DNA of 64,000 nucleotides from Enoplolaimus lenunculus (GCA_030248215.1 JASANG010003808.1:1-64000); one strand, 5' to 3'; positions 12,656 through 22,917 are shown, counted from the first letter of the stretch. Program-made: numbers and translations. The notes: generated by a model from the sequence alone, not told the origin.

Positions 12656-13899
12656 GCAAATATCAGATATGCAGGACAACGTAAGCCTGCGCGCGCTTGT
12701 AAACGAAAGACCGAAAATGAATGATTTCGAAACTTTAGCAAATATCAGATATGCAGGACAACGTAAGCCTGCGCGCGTTTGTAAAAGAAAGACCGAAAAT
12801 GAATGATTTCGAAACTCTAGCAAATATCAGATGTGCAGGACAACGTAAGCTTGCGCGCGCTTGTAAAAGAAAGACCGAAAATGAATGATTTCGAAACTCT
12901 AGCAAATATCAGATATGCAGGACAGCGTAAGCCTGCGCGCGCTTGTAAACGAAAGAACGAAAATGAATGATTTCGAAACTCTAGCAAATATCAGATATGC
13001 AGGACAGCGTAAGCCTGCGCGCGCTTGTAAACGAAAGAACGAAAATGAATGATTTCGAAACTCTAGCAAATATCAGATATGCAGGACAGCGTAAGCCTGC
13101 GTGCGCTTGTAAAAGAAAGAACGAAAATGAATGATTTCGAAACTTTAGCAAATATCAGATATGCAGGACAACGTAAACCTGCGCGCGTTTGTAAACGAAA
13201 GACCGAAAATGAATGATTTCGAAACTCTAGCAAATATCAGATATGCAGGACAACGTAAGCCTGCGCGCGCTTGTAAAAGAAAGACCGAAAATGAATGATT
13301 TCGAAACTATAGCAAATATCAGATATGCAGGACAGCGTAAGCCTGCGCGCGCTTGTAAACGAAAGAACGAAAATGAATGATTTCGAAACTCTAGCAAATA
13401 TCAGATATGCAGGACAGCGTAAGCCTGCGCGCGCTTGTAAACGAAAGAACGAAAATGAATGATTTCGAAACTCTAGCAAATATCAGATATGCTCTCTAAA
13501 AGCTTAAACTAACTTGATTTAAGCTTAAACTAATCCACCAGTATTAAACTAACTTTCAAGATTAACTAAACTAACTGGTAGGTTTAAGCTTAAACTCATT
13601 TAAAATGTTACTTATTTTCAGTTTAAGCTAAACTTAGTGAACCCTTAAATATACTGCTGCACTTGTTACTTAATCTAAAAATAAGTTTACTTAATCTCGT
13701 GTTAAACTTAAAAACACGTTAGTTTAAGTGAAACTTAAAATTCTAGTTTAGTTAGTCCGTCCAGCCATTTAAGTTTTACTTAAACTGATATTCAAGTTTA
13801 GAAAAGCTATAATTTAAGCTTAAGTTTTTAGAGAGTGCAGGACAACGTGAGCCTGCGTGCGCTTGTAAAAGAAAGAACGAAAATGAATGATTTCGAACG
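12656..13899. repeat. 82-bp satellite array, about 11 units, interrupted by a foldback
   Basis: The unit starts GCAAATATCAGATATGCAGG and ends GATTTCGAAACTCTA. Unit starts fall exactly every 82 bases (12656, 12738, 12820 and so on to 13476). The eleventh unit is split at 13491 by element G and resumes at 13836. Unit differences are few (for example GACAAC versus GACAGC), and neighbouring units share variants, which suggests local homogenisation. There are no variable spacers. Confidence 0.95.
13492..13835. mobile_element. Family G foldback MITE inserted in the satellite
   Basis: The element starts CTCTCTAAAAGCTTAA and ends with the inverse, TTAAGTTTTTAGAGAG. It splits a satellite unit with a TG repeated on each side. 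The interior is full of CTTAAACT and AGTTTAAG in both orientations and could fold along much of its length. No coding capacity. It is younger than the array it interrupts. Confidence 0.85.
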
Positions 13900-14828
13900 C
13901 TGAATTAGCTCCTACGTTTTCGGTTTCAAACGGAAAATGCTATTGTAAGAGGCAAAAATGTTCTGGATTGCCCCAATTATATCGTGGACCCCACATTTAC
14001 ATATTCATACTGTTAAATGCACTGCATTCAACAATATTTTTATTACCTGATTATGCTTTGCCTTCAGGTTCCGGTTCGACGCCGACAAACTTTGTAGACT
14101 GCCGGATTCGGATCCGCTTTTTCTCAATACAAGTTGTATCCCGATAGTTTGTTCGCTGATGAGCTAAGATGCTATTATAGGAGGTTCAACAAGACGTTTG
14201 CTAAACTCGCCGGTCCTGTCAAGTGTCAAAGGCGCAGTTATGCCAATTTCAAAGGTTGTGACAATATTCCTGAATCAATGGTTTAAAGCTCTAAGTGTTT
14301 GAACATTGTGTTGTCAATACGAGAAATAGCAGTAATATATGTAAAGGTAAAAAAGGCAGGGAGCCTATGGAAGCCCAACTGTAATGTGATTAAAGCTTTG
14401 AAATAATAACTCGGAATGCGTAGATAAAAACAAGACTGAAAATTAAATTATTTTTTAATTTTAGTTAAGTGATTTCACTATTGTTTTTAATCGCGATACG
14501 CCGTACAAACGGTACTACAAATTTAAACTATGTTTCTTTGAATTACAAATAGCTGAACTTGCCGCTTGAAGTTAAATTTTCAATTTTTCGGACCTGTATA
14601 TATATAGTTTTGTCTGTATTACTTTGGGTATGTTGTATTCCAAATATTTATGTTTATATTTTAAAATTGTTGAATATAAAACACAATTTCAGGTTTTAAT
14701 AGCTATTATTTTAATTATTAACCTCCGTTTGAACAGTAATTTATATTATCAAGAACTTAGAAGCTATTTACAGACCTGACTGGGATGGTGCAAATGGTTC
14801 ATAAGTTATGCGCAAATATTAACGCTTT
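13900..14828. other. No recognisable feature
   Basis: AT-rich sequence between the satellite and element E1. A moderate open frame at 13887-14147 starts in satellite sequence and has no protein motif. Confidence 0.35.
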
Positions 14829-14974
14829 CACTGTAAATTCCAATGAGTGAATTAATCAACTCAGACGGAAAATTAATTATTTGTGAGTGAATAATAGTAA
14901 ACTTTAACTCACTCTGAGACGATTCTTACTCTGAGTTGAGTTAATGGCGGGGAAGTTGAATGAAATTTACAGTG
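14829..14974. mobile_element. Family E foldback, copy 1 (146 bp)
   Basis: It begins CACTGTAAATTCCAATGAG and ends AAATTTACAGTG. The interior alternates TGAGTT and AACTCA so each half can pair with the other. It matches copy 2 at 30742-30989. The flanks do not show the clear TA duplication seen at copy 2. Confidence 0.75.
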
Positions 14975-15154
14975 TTGGCACTTTTCCAACTGTATTGGTT
15001 GGGGCCGAAAGCAGCTATGTATTTGAACATAACTTGTGAAAAAATGTCTTAATCGTGTAAGCGCCATTCCGCTCAGCTCAGCAGATTGCGTGATTTGGTA
15101 TATTGATTTAACCCTCAACGGCCCGGCAAAATTTTCACCTTAATCAGCCCAACG

Positions 15155-15170
15155 GTCTACATATGTAGAC
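15155..15170. repeat. piggyBac subterminal palindrome, left
   Basis: GTCTACATATGTAGAC is a perfect 16-base palindrome 43 bases inside the left end. Subterminal repeats are often transposase contact sites in piggyBac elements, and that role here is inferred. Confidence 0.8.
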
Positions 15171-15305
15171 AACACAACTAGCGTTAGTTTTGGCTTATCT
15201 CAGGGTGCTCTCCTCCTTTAACTGGCTTGAGACAGTCAGAACTAGTGTTCTGGCGGAGTTCCACCCGCTCCCCGTCCAGCCTCCCACTGCGGGCGCGTTG
15301 TCCAG

Positions 15306-17012
15306 TTAAGCACAGTCGTTGCACGTTATGGTGCGATTCATGTGGTCCTTGCACACTCGTTTTCCACATGACGAACAGCTCAATCTCGTAGATTTGCGAC
15401 AACTTGTGACCTGACATTTGGTCGGTTTACCAGATGTAGAAGGTTCGTTTCGCTTTTGAGGCAGCCCGTAAGCCATAAATGAATCCTTTGATTTTGCGTA
15501 AATTTTTTCACTACTGTAACGTTTGGTCATATTGTCTTGCGCTAGTTGTTCGGCTACTTTTTTCATGAAAACATTGCGTGACTTTTGATATCCGTTCAGT
15601 TTCATGACAATGAATGCGTTGTGCAACGCAATATCAATCATATTGAAAACGCAGACTAGAGGATAACGATTCGTTTTGCGTTTGCAGGTAAAATCATCAA
15701 TGCAAGAGTCCATTACATCAACCCCGCCTTTTCCCAAATTATAATCCAAGATAACTGCTGGTTTTTTGTCCTCTCTGCTGGTGCAAACTTCGTTTTTCAC
15801 ATGAACTGAACTTAGTAATAGCACATTTTTATTTTTCTTTGGACAATAAGACGCCAACATTATGCGGTTATTGTGGTCCCATAAAAATCGGGTGCTATAG
15901 ACCTCTTGTTCTTTTGTTGACTTTAGCACCGGAGGTACGCTGCGGCGATTTGCCATTATTGTGCCTGTGCACGTTAGCCCACTTTGTAATAGGTCCACAG
16001 CCAATTCATGGGATGTGAAATAGCGGTCCATGAAAATGTTTCGCTGAGTGTTACAGTATGGTTGAATAAGATCCATTACGATGCGTTTAGCAAGCCCTAC
16101 GGCCCGTTCGCCTTCACGCCCTGTATAAATATTTCCTTTTAGGGCATATCCATTCCGAGCATCGCAAAGCCAGAATATTTTTACGCCGTACTTAGCAGGT
16201 TTCGCCGGCATGTACGCTCGCCCCGGTGCATATCCTCTATACCCGTAGAGCTGTTCATCTACTGTAAGTGATTCGGACGGTATATAATGAAGACGTAAGT
16301 TGGACTGAAATAGGTCCCAAACATCTCGTATAGCAGCCATTTTGTCACTTTTTTGACGCTCCCGGCGAGTCAGTTTGTTGTCGAATGTTACATTTTTCAG
16401 CAACTGTTTCATTCTGTTTTTTGACAGCGCGCAGCGGTAAAAGGGCCTGCTGTCGTTTTTGGTGAATAGTGAAGCCACTGGAGACATGTTATCGCGATCT
16501 GCACCAGCTCTGATTACCACCCCAAGCCAAGCTTTCAGCTCGCACATTGGTAGCGTCGAAAAATTGCGCGCCCGCAGTCGCCTACTAGTGAGTCGCTGAA
16601 TTGTATGTAAAATGGGCTCGTTTATATAGTGATAAAATGCTTGTGACTCTGTTGTAGGGTTTACTGCAGTGCCTTCGCGAAAGCGAATTATATTTCTAGC
16701 TAACACACGGACAGGCGGTGTTGTAGAATGCCACTCAACACCCGTCGCTGACAAAAACACATTACTTCCACTAGAAGTCTCGTCCATATCGCTCAACTCA
16801 CTACTAGATGCGTCCGATTGTTTTTGTAATTCACCATCACTATCTTGCTCATAAATAGCAGCCTCTTCACTACTGCATTGACCTAACTCAACTGATTCTG
16901 AGTCGTCATTTGAACTATTGTCGTCCGGTTTGTCATCTTCTGTCTCTGAATCACTTGGTTCTAATACACGTCGTACGACCTCAGTCAAAGATAATTTATG
17001 CAAACCTGACAT
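15306..17012 (-). CDS. piggyBac transposase
   Basis: Cut-and-paste transposase that excises the element and joins it to TTAA targets in the nucleus. The frame is 568 residues, close to the usual 550-600, with ATG at 17012 and TAA at 15306. An acidic, Ser-rich N-terminal region (about 20-80) precedes the core. The three catalytic Asp of the family are recognisable: D252 in SLTVDEQLYGYRG, D329 in NIFMDRYFTS and D432 in KGGVDVMD, followed by TNRYPLVCVFNMIDIA. A C-terminal cross-brace zinc domain is seen in the Cys/His series C533, C538, C546, C549, C554, H557, C564, C567. No stop or frameshift interrupts it and all key residues are present, so it looks functional. It fills most of the element, leaving about 300 bp upstream, including two palindromes, as promoter and end sequence. 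Confidence 0.95.
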   Translation of the reverse strand: MSGLHKLSLTEVVRRVLEPSDSETEDDKPDDNSSNDDSESVELGQCSSEEAAIYEQDSDGELQKQSDASSSELSDMDETSSGSNVFLSATGVEWHSTTPPVRVLARNIIRFREGTAVNPTTESQAFYHYINEPILHTIQRLTSRRLRARNFSTLPMCELKAWLGVVIRAGADRDNMSPVASLFTKNDSRPFYRCALSKNRMKQLLKNVTFDNKLTRRERQKSDKMAAIRDVWDLFQSNLRLHYIPSESLTVDEQLYGYRGYAPGRAYMPAKPAKYGVKIFWLCDARNGYALKGNIYTGREGERAVGLAKRIVMDLIQPYCNTQRNIFMDRYFTSHELAVDLLQSGLTCTGTIMANRRSVPPVLKSTKEQEVYSTRFLWDHNNRIMLASYCPKKNKNVLLLSSVHVKNEVCTSREDKKPAVILDYNLGKGGVDVMDSCIDDFTCKRKTNRYPLVCVFNMIDIALHNAFIVMKLNGYQKSRNVFMKKVAEQLAQDNMTKRYSSEKIYAKSKDSFMAYGLPQKRNEPSTSGKPTKCQVTSCRKSTRLSCSSCGKRVCKDHMNRTITCNDCA

Positions 17013-17104
17013 TTCCCTGACTTTACCTCACCATACAAAACCGTGTGTAAGAACAAAACGTTCCAATTCTTGTCAAAACTCAAACTATGATCAAATCAAC
17101 ATCT

Positions 17105-17120
17105 GTCTACATATGTAGAC
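17105..17120. repeat. piggyBac internal palindrome
   Basis: A second exact copy of GTCTACATATGTAGAC, 93 bases upstream of the transposase start codon and about 160 bases from the right-end copy. It could be a transposase site that also overlaps the promoter, which would allow self-limitation. That role is a guess. Confidence 0.75.
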
Positions 17121-17281
17121 GGTCGGGTTATATAGGTATATGACTCACTGTACAGCAAACTTTTGTTCCCACAATGCTATAAGTTTTTTATACTACTATA
17201 ACAGAATAATTATCGATGGAAATTAAACAATAGATTCTTAACTATAGCACCTGCCGAACAATCAATTGTCGAACTGGTTAT

Positions 17282-17297
17282 GTCTACATATGTAGAC
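17282..17297. repeat. piggyBac subterminal palindrome, right
   Basis: The third copy of GTCTACATATGTAGAC, 17 bases inside the right end. The spacing to the tip differs from the left end (43 bases), giving the asymmetric ends typical of piggyBac elements. Confidence 0.8.
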
Positions 17298-17588
17298 TGT
17301 CGGGCCATTGAGGGTTAATTCAGACATTTTTACTGTAATGCTAGCGTAGCTTAACCGTTTTCCAACCTCATATAAAGATACGACTCTTGATACGGCAACA
17401 GTTTTTCGCCACTTTCTCACATAAGTATGAACTTGATCACTGTTTTCCCACAAAAAGTTTACTACAAATCATGACTGAATTAATGAAATAGAGTGAGGCT
17501 TAGGCTGAGACTCAGGCTATTTTTTTGTCGTCTATAAAATATCAATTAACGTTGCTGAAGTTCAAAATGCATTTAGGATCCAATCTGT

Positions 17589-17645
17589 GGTCCATGTATA
17601 GAACAGGGTCGGAACGTTTTTTCCGCCCTGTTCTATGCATTGGCC
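17589..17645. mobile_element. 57-bp minimal family A MITE
   Basis: GGTCCATGTATAGAACAGGG runs almost directly into its inverse, CCCTGTTCTATGCATTGGCC, with about 17 bases between. The flanks are CAATCTGT and CTATCTGT, 7 of 8 matching, as expected for an 8-bp target duplication. The TTAGGC core of longer copies is absent. Confidence 0.8.
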
Positions 17646-18245
17646 CTATCTGTCTTACTCAACGAATTTCTAAAATAATAGCTTAAATCTCAGTCGTATA
17701 TCTTTGATTTCTTCAATATTTATATAGTTCGATTGTTTAGACACAATTATATGCTTATTATTTTTTAATTTAATAAATTTCAAAAACTGCAAACATCAAC
17801 AGCATTGATTTGGTAGCCAGCGTATTTCTAACAATGATTTGAGACTTGCACGAAAATAGCGGATACTACGCTTGTCGGACTAAGATTTCGAGCTTTCAAT
17901 CCATCATAATTGTTTCGTTCAGCAGCGGTTTTGAACTAAAAACTTTAAAAGAATCAATAATTCGCGTTATTGAACTAGTCAAAGTGGTTGCAATATTTAA
18001 AATGTCAATGAAATTGCTATTTTGATGATTTTGCTTCTTACTGTTACGTCGTATAATTAGTATATATTTGCCAGAACGAACAATAATTATAATTTCGGCG
18101 GCTTCTTTGAAGATATACTGAACGTTTGATGAACACCATCGCTACAATTTAGAGTAATTTTGAAATTTTAAAATCAAATTTTGACTTAAACTTGAAGCCA
18201 GACGCGATTTTAAATCCAGCTGAACCGTTAAACGATATTATAATA
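17646..18245. other. Upstream region of the membrane-protein gene
   Basis: AT-rich DNA, 600 bases, without repeats I recognise. The reading frame is open back to 18153 but has no earlier ATG. It probably holds the promoter and 5' UTR. I do not see a convincing core promoter element. Confidence 0.35.
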
Positions 18246-20180
18246 ATGTCACTGAACGGCAACAATTTTCTACTGAACACAGACGACGATGCTGTTGAAG
18301 CGTTCGCAGCGAAACTCGCGGAAACTTTGGTGATTTCAGGCGTTTGTGTGGCGTCTTCGCTCGGGCTAGCGCTTGTCGGCTACTACTATTATGTTCGACG
18401 GCGTCAATCTGGTTCGCTAAATTGCCAAACGTCAACTACAGTTCAAATTAGCGAGTCCCCGGATGCAAACGTCCGCGCAAGTGCCCGAGCACATTTTCGC
18501 CCGAGTTTTTGCCGGCCGTACAGCATTGCGGCAATTTTGAGGGACGAAAAGCGGTTCGGCGCAGCGACTTCGGGTGGTAATCCATCGTCTGCAGCTATGG
18601 CCACGTCCTCAAATCGCGTCCCGAGTCTGTCTGGATTGCGTTCAACCTACGTTGAGCTCTTGGATTTGTCTTCACCAGAAGATGCCAATACTGAAATATT
18701 ATCACAATCTGAGCTTGTCGAAGGCCCCTATGTTAAATCGCCGTTATACGCCGAATTTGCATCGAACGAATCGTTGAGTATTGCAGAAGATGCTAACTCA
18801 AACAAAACTCCACTTGATTACCCAATGACAACAATGAATCCACCAACTGTACACGATGTAAAACCCAAAGAAGAACCAACAATGACTAGGCTAAGCCGGC
18901 TTCCTGTGTCACGTCTTCGTCAACCCAATTTGAAACCGAGAGGAAAATCAGCCGAAGCTACAATTGTCAAACCGGTAAAACCGCCACCAAAGCCACCAGA
19001 AGACGCAGTTGCACCGGTAGCGAAATGGGTCTCCTCAGTGACTGCAAAGCGTCGTGGATCACACCAACCGGTTTCAATGTTTGGAAACAACGCAAGTGGC
19101 ATGACTGAAGCGGGAATAAACAAAGGTGTCCCACTCAATAACAATTTGCGTCGAATGTCTTCGCCGCCATCGAATTCTAGACGTAGCAGTTTGCGGGGAC
19201 ATACAACGGTCACAGAAGCGCAAGCTGATTGTTCGCAAATTCAGCAGGATAATATCGCAAATGAGCGCAAGACATGGAACCACAAAAATTTGAACGAACA
19301 ACGACAACTAAAGCTACCACCAGCAACAAATGTCAGCTGGAAAGTAACGCGAACATCACAATTGCGAGCAAAACAACAAGCGTCAGCGACAACTGGAAAA
19401 TCGTACTCGCCAAGTAAAGAAAATCAACCAAAACCAGCTATTGAAGTAGCGTCAACAAATTCACGACACAGGTCTTCGCCGGAAAAAATCTATCACGGGG
19501 CAACACGATCGGCGAACACAAGTCCAAAGTTTGGTCGAAAACACCAAATGATACGTCATCAATTGGTCAAACGAACGGAAAGATCTCATGACAGCCATCA
19601 ACAAGAGCTAGACCCTCAATTGTCGCAGATAAGTCTTCGGTCTTCAGCTTCGTACGATTATGACCATGTTCGCCGCCGTTCTAGGGGTGGGTCCGGTAGC
19701 GAAAGGCCCCGCGCAGCTCGTCCGAATACCCCTGAAATTAAAGTTGACGATTTGTTGCCCCCAATCCCAAAACTACCAATATTTCAACCACGACAGCCTG
19801 CTTTGGGTTCGTCAAAATTTGGATTTAACGCGTCCTCAGCGTGGAAACGAGCAGCTGCAGTGGCGCTGAGTGCAAAACCACCGACTGATCCTAACCGAAC
19901 CACTGGAGTCGGTGTGCGTGGAAGCTCTTCAGCAAAACATCAACGTACACAATCGAAATGGTACACTGACAAATTGAAAGCAACCGTTGATGGAGAAAAT
20001 TCAACTACAACTGAACAAACAGCTTCACGCTCGCAAGCGCGTCAGTATAGACGACTGGCTAATCCGTCAAACAAAAAGATAGTTTACGCTCAAAATAACG
20101 AAGAATTTTTGCCAACCGAAACGGTTTCTGTGTTTGAAATAGGTTCTGAGCATTCTAGTTTAATAACGACCGATTTTTGA
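18246..20180 (+). CDS. Predicted single-pass membrane protein, long basic Ser/Pro-rich tail
   Basis: An uninterrupted frame of 644 codons, far longer than chance in this AT-rich DNA, from the first ATG of the frame (18246) to TGA at 20178. No family recognised. Residues 1-26 are short and acidic (TDDDAVEAF). Residues about 27-50 (LVISGVCVASSLGLALVGYY) form one hydrophobic segment followed by RRRQ, which suggests an uncleaved signal anchor with the N terminus outside and about 590 residues in the cytoplasm. The tail is basic and low-complexity with proline-rich KPVKPPPKPPE, Arg-Ser blocks such as RRMSSPPSNSRRSSLRG, and a C-terminal TTDF that could bind a PDZ domain. Scaffold or adaptor function is a guess. 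An exon further upstream or an intron cannot be ruled out, and the same strand carries the larger gene 6.6 kb downstream. Confidence 0.75.
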   Translation: MSLNGNNFLLNTDDDAVEAFAAKLAETLVISGVCVASSLGLALVGYYYYVRRRQSGSLNCQTSTTVQISESPDANVRASARAHFRPSFCRPYSIAAILRDEKRFGAATSGGNPSSAAMATSSNRVPSLSGLRSTYVELLDLSSPEDANTEILSQSELVEGPYVKSPLYAEFASNESLSIAEDANSNKTPLDYPMTTMNPPTVHDVKPKEEPTMTRLSRLPVSRLRQPNLKPRGKSAEATIVKPVKPPPKPPEDAVAPVAKWVSSVTAKRRGSHQPVSMFGNNASGMTEAGINKGVPLNNNLRRMSSPPSNSRRSSLRGHTTVTEAQADCSQIQQDNIANERKTWNHKNLNEQRQLKLPPATNVSWKVTRTSQLRAKQQASATTGKSYSPSKENQPKPAIEVASTNSRHRSSPEKIYHGATRSANTSPKFGRKHQMIRHQLVKRTERSHDSHQQELDPQLSQISLRSSASYDYDHVRRRSRGGSGSERPRAARPNTPEIKVDDLLPPIPKLPIFQPRQPALGSSKFGFNASSAWKRAAAVALSAKPPTDPNRTTGVGVRGSSSAKHQRTQSKWYTDKLKATVDGENSTTTEQTASRSQARQYRRLANPSNKKIVYAQNNEEFLPTETVSVFEIGSEHSSLITTDF

Positions 20181-21015
20181 GTTGGTATTCTCAACTGTGT
20201 GTAGCAACTATCGCCAGCTAGTAATGTCTTTGAACCGAATTTCGAAAGCTGCATAGTTATACGCAGTAGTAGAGTTAAAGTTGCGCTATATTCGCCGCGC
20301 GGCGCCATGCGTCATGTGAGAAAAATAAGTTTTAAGCAACGCACGGTGCCGCGCGATGCCGGACGTCGACGCTGTACCCATCTTTTTGTGGCAATAGCAC
20401 AAATCCAAATTCACATAAATGCGTTAAAATTTTAAAACGTTGTATCAACGTTAGTTCAAAAGTTGTGAGACGTATATTTGAGTAGACAGCTATTGATTAC
20501 AATATTTTATGCACTTGTTACCAACATAAATTTAATGGTTCATGTTACATTTGGAGTTGTTCCGCGTTCTGGTGGTTATGTAAATGAGTAAGTTCAGATT
20601 TCAAACCATACTTTTTGCATTAGCGTAGGCTTATGCTTTAGATTTACGCGCAGGCTTAGATTTAACGTTTTTCAACGTTTAGGATTAGGTTTTTAGGAAT
20701 AAGCTAAATCTACCGTTACGGCCCTAAAAGTAACATTGACCAATTTAATGATTTATTTGCTTAAATAAATCGTTGCTTTTGTATATTTTTAAAATTGAAA
20801 ATTATAAATATGAGAAGAGTTTACTTTGGTACACCTGATGAAAACATTGTCAATTATATGCCTTGCTTAAATCATTTTTGGCATAGCTTGTAGGAACAAT
20901 AGAAACTGAGTTTTTTTAGAATTGTTGATATCCGTACTCATTGGTTTTCAACAAATTGAACCGTATAAAGGCTTCAGTACCTCCCAAAAATTATTTTATA
21001 CAAGTTTAAAAAATT
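20181..21015. other. 3' flank of the membrane-protein gene with a family B fragment
   Basis: Positions about 20620-20740 end TTACGGCCCTAAAAGTAACATTGACC and contain CGTTTAGGATTAGG, matching one end and core of family B. The other end is missing. AATAAA occurs at about 20764 and could serve polyadenylation. Confidence 0.5.
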
Positions 21016-21386
21016 GGCCAATGTAAAGAACAGGGGAGAAACAGCAAAGCATATTCCTAAGCCTAAGCTAAGCCTAAGCCTAAGACTAAGCGTACGAATG
21101 AGCATATTCTAAGCCTAAGCCAAAGCCTAAGCCGGCCCATGTACAGAACAGGGCCGGACCAGTAGTATACGCATATTTCGAAGCCTTAGCCTAAGCCTAA
21201 GCCTAAGCAAAAAAAATAGTCTAAAGCTTAAACTGACTCTATTATAGCCGCGCCGGAAAACGATCCAGCCCTATTCTATACATGGGCCCCTAAGCCTAAG
21301 ACAAGCAAAAGAACTAGTTTAAAGCTTAACCTTACTTTTTTCTAGTCTCACCGAAAAACGTTCCGCCCCTGATCTTTACATGGGCC
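21016..21386. mobile_element. Family A MITE, outer copy of a nested pair
   Basis: Left end GGCCAATGTAAAGAACAGGG and right end CCCCTGATCTTTACATGGGCC. Flanks AAAAAATT and GAAAAATT match at 7 of 8, fitting a hAT-type 8-bp duplication. The TTAGGC-type core is interrupted at 21134-21288 by another family member. Confidence 0.85.
21134..21288. mobile_element. Family A MITE, inner copy inserted in the outer
   Basis: Ends GGCCCATGTACAGAACAGGG and CCCTATTCTATACATGGGCC, the GTATAGAACAGGGCC subtype. It is flanked on both sides by CCTAAGCC, a perfect 8-bp duplication, although this lies in a repetitive tract. It is younger than the outer copy. Confidence 0.85.
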
Positions 21387-22624
21387 GAAAAATTGAACCA
21401 AGCTCTTTGAACGTTTTTTTGCACATTTGCTATATTTCTTAAAAGTGCGTGTACTGAGACAACAGCGAAGTGCAAATCTATGATTTTATACATTACTCAT
21501 CTTAAATTAAAAAGAAAAACGATTAAAAATATAGTATATATTAATAACAAAATAATATATCTTTACGCCATACGAATCTCACTGTTTGTGAACCTTTCAC
21601 CATCACAAAGTATTTCTTCCTGGCTTAAAAACCAAGAGAGTTATTCAGGCAATCACCCTCGGAACAACAATCAAACCCAAAACTTTAAAATTATTAAAAT
21701 TTAGTACTAAAATTGCGTTTTATATTTCGCTTGCGAGCTTTTTTTCACTATTGTTTATCGCGTTCCCTCGATAACAAATTTATAGATCTGCCAGTGGTAT
21801 TCGTTGAATATTTCGTAAATAAACCACTCAAACAAATTTGTAAATACGAGAAAATATGACGGCCATCAGCATTAAACAACGTCTCAAAAATATAAAATAC
21901 AGCATACGAAATGAATGAAATGTATTTTTATTTAAAGAATTCAAATGAGAAAAAAGAGTAAAAATTTCAACCGACATAAACAACGTCTCGCTGTGCGGGT
22001 TTGAAAAACAACAATCTTATTAGAATTATTGTAGTCTTGAGCCGTATATATCGTTATCAATAAACAATATTCGAAGATGATGATAATAATAAGTTTTTTA
22101 ATGATTTTTTACCACCTCAAAATACATCAAACAAACTCTGAGTTACGACAGTCTCATTTGGATTACAGAATTTTTACGTAAAAGTTGACCGATTCTCAAA
22201 TTGTGATATGCGCATTCAATTCAAGACCTTGATAAGATCACTACCATGAGCGTAGCCAAGATTTCATTTCGCTAGGGTGGCTATATGCCGATTTAAAAGT
22301 ATATCCATTGTAAACATCACGCAAGGTATTCTGTTAAACCTGTAGAAGTGTCCATTTTTGTTGACTTGTCGAAATTTTGAGGATGATTGTATATTCCATC
22401 GATTCGTCCTGTTGACAATACGCCAATTAATCCCTATACAGTATGGTATTAAAGTATACACCGTTCTCATGGACAACAATGCATGAATGAACACAGGTCG
22501 CGATGTGTTGTCATCGTTAATCTCGAAAGTGAAAGTTTTGTTGTGGCGTATGATTTTTGTTTTATATAACAAGATTAACGTTTTGAACTGATTTTTAAAG
22601 AACGAATCGCACATTGGAAATGTA
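21387..22624. other. No gene seen; family Q and K/L-like fragments
   Basis: TACTAAAATTGCG with TCGCTTGCGAGC near 21705-21745 is a Q motif. GATCTGCCAGTGG near 21785 resembles a K right end and GAGCGTAGCCAAG near 22249 resembles an L end. A minus-strand open frame at 22264-22614 has no motif. Confidence 0.4.
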
Positions 22625-22917
22625 CTGTAGTGACCCGAATCAGAGGGTGGGGGGACTGATATTTATTTGGCAAATCCAGACGGTACCCTTCGTTATTCGG
22701 TTACGGACTGTTATTTATTTTTTAACCCTCGCTCCGCTACCCTTCGTTACTGATATATATCCGGTACTGCAATTATCCGTTGACTTAAACGTTTGTTTAT
22801 CTTGAGGGATAATTGACATTTATGGACTCTAATTAGGGATGCGGATTCCTATTGATTAGGACTCAAAATGGGGACCCCTTGTTATTATCCGACACCCTCT
22901 TATTCGGGTCACTACAG
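22625..22917. mobile_element. Family C MITE, internally deleted copy
   Basis: Starts CTGTAGTGACCCGAATCAG after a TA and ends ATTCGGGTCACTACAG. It is 293 bp instead of about 440, lacking the middle block around the TTTGAGCGATAATA motif. TA on the left and the end sequence fit a Tc1/mariner-like MITE. Confidence 0.85.

Larger units (their letters stand above)
15112..17314 (-). mobile_element. piggyBac transposon, apparently whole
   Basis: The element is flanked by TTAA at 15108-15111 and 17315-17318, the family's target duplication. The left end reads CCCTCAACGGCCCG and the right end, inverted, reads CCCTCAATGGCCCG, one mismatch in 14. A 16-base palindrome follows inside both ends and a third copy lies near the transposase start. 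The 2.2-kb body holds one uninterrupted transposase frame on the minus strand. Whole ends, target duplication and open frame suggest a recent insertion that may be autonomous. Activity itself cannot be read from sequence. Confidence 0.95.

Noticed and set aside
12656-13490. CRISPR-like regular array
   Set aside because: Units are head-to-tail with no variable spacers and lie in animal DNA. It is a satellite.
18192-18245. Longer N terminus for the membrane protein
   Set aside because: The frame is open but contains no ATG before 18246.
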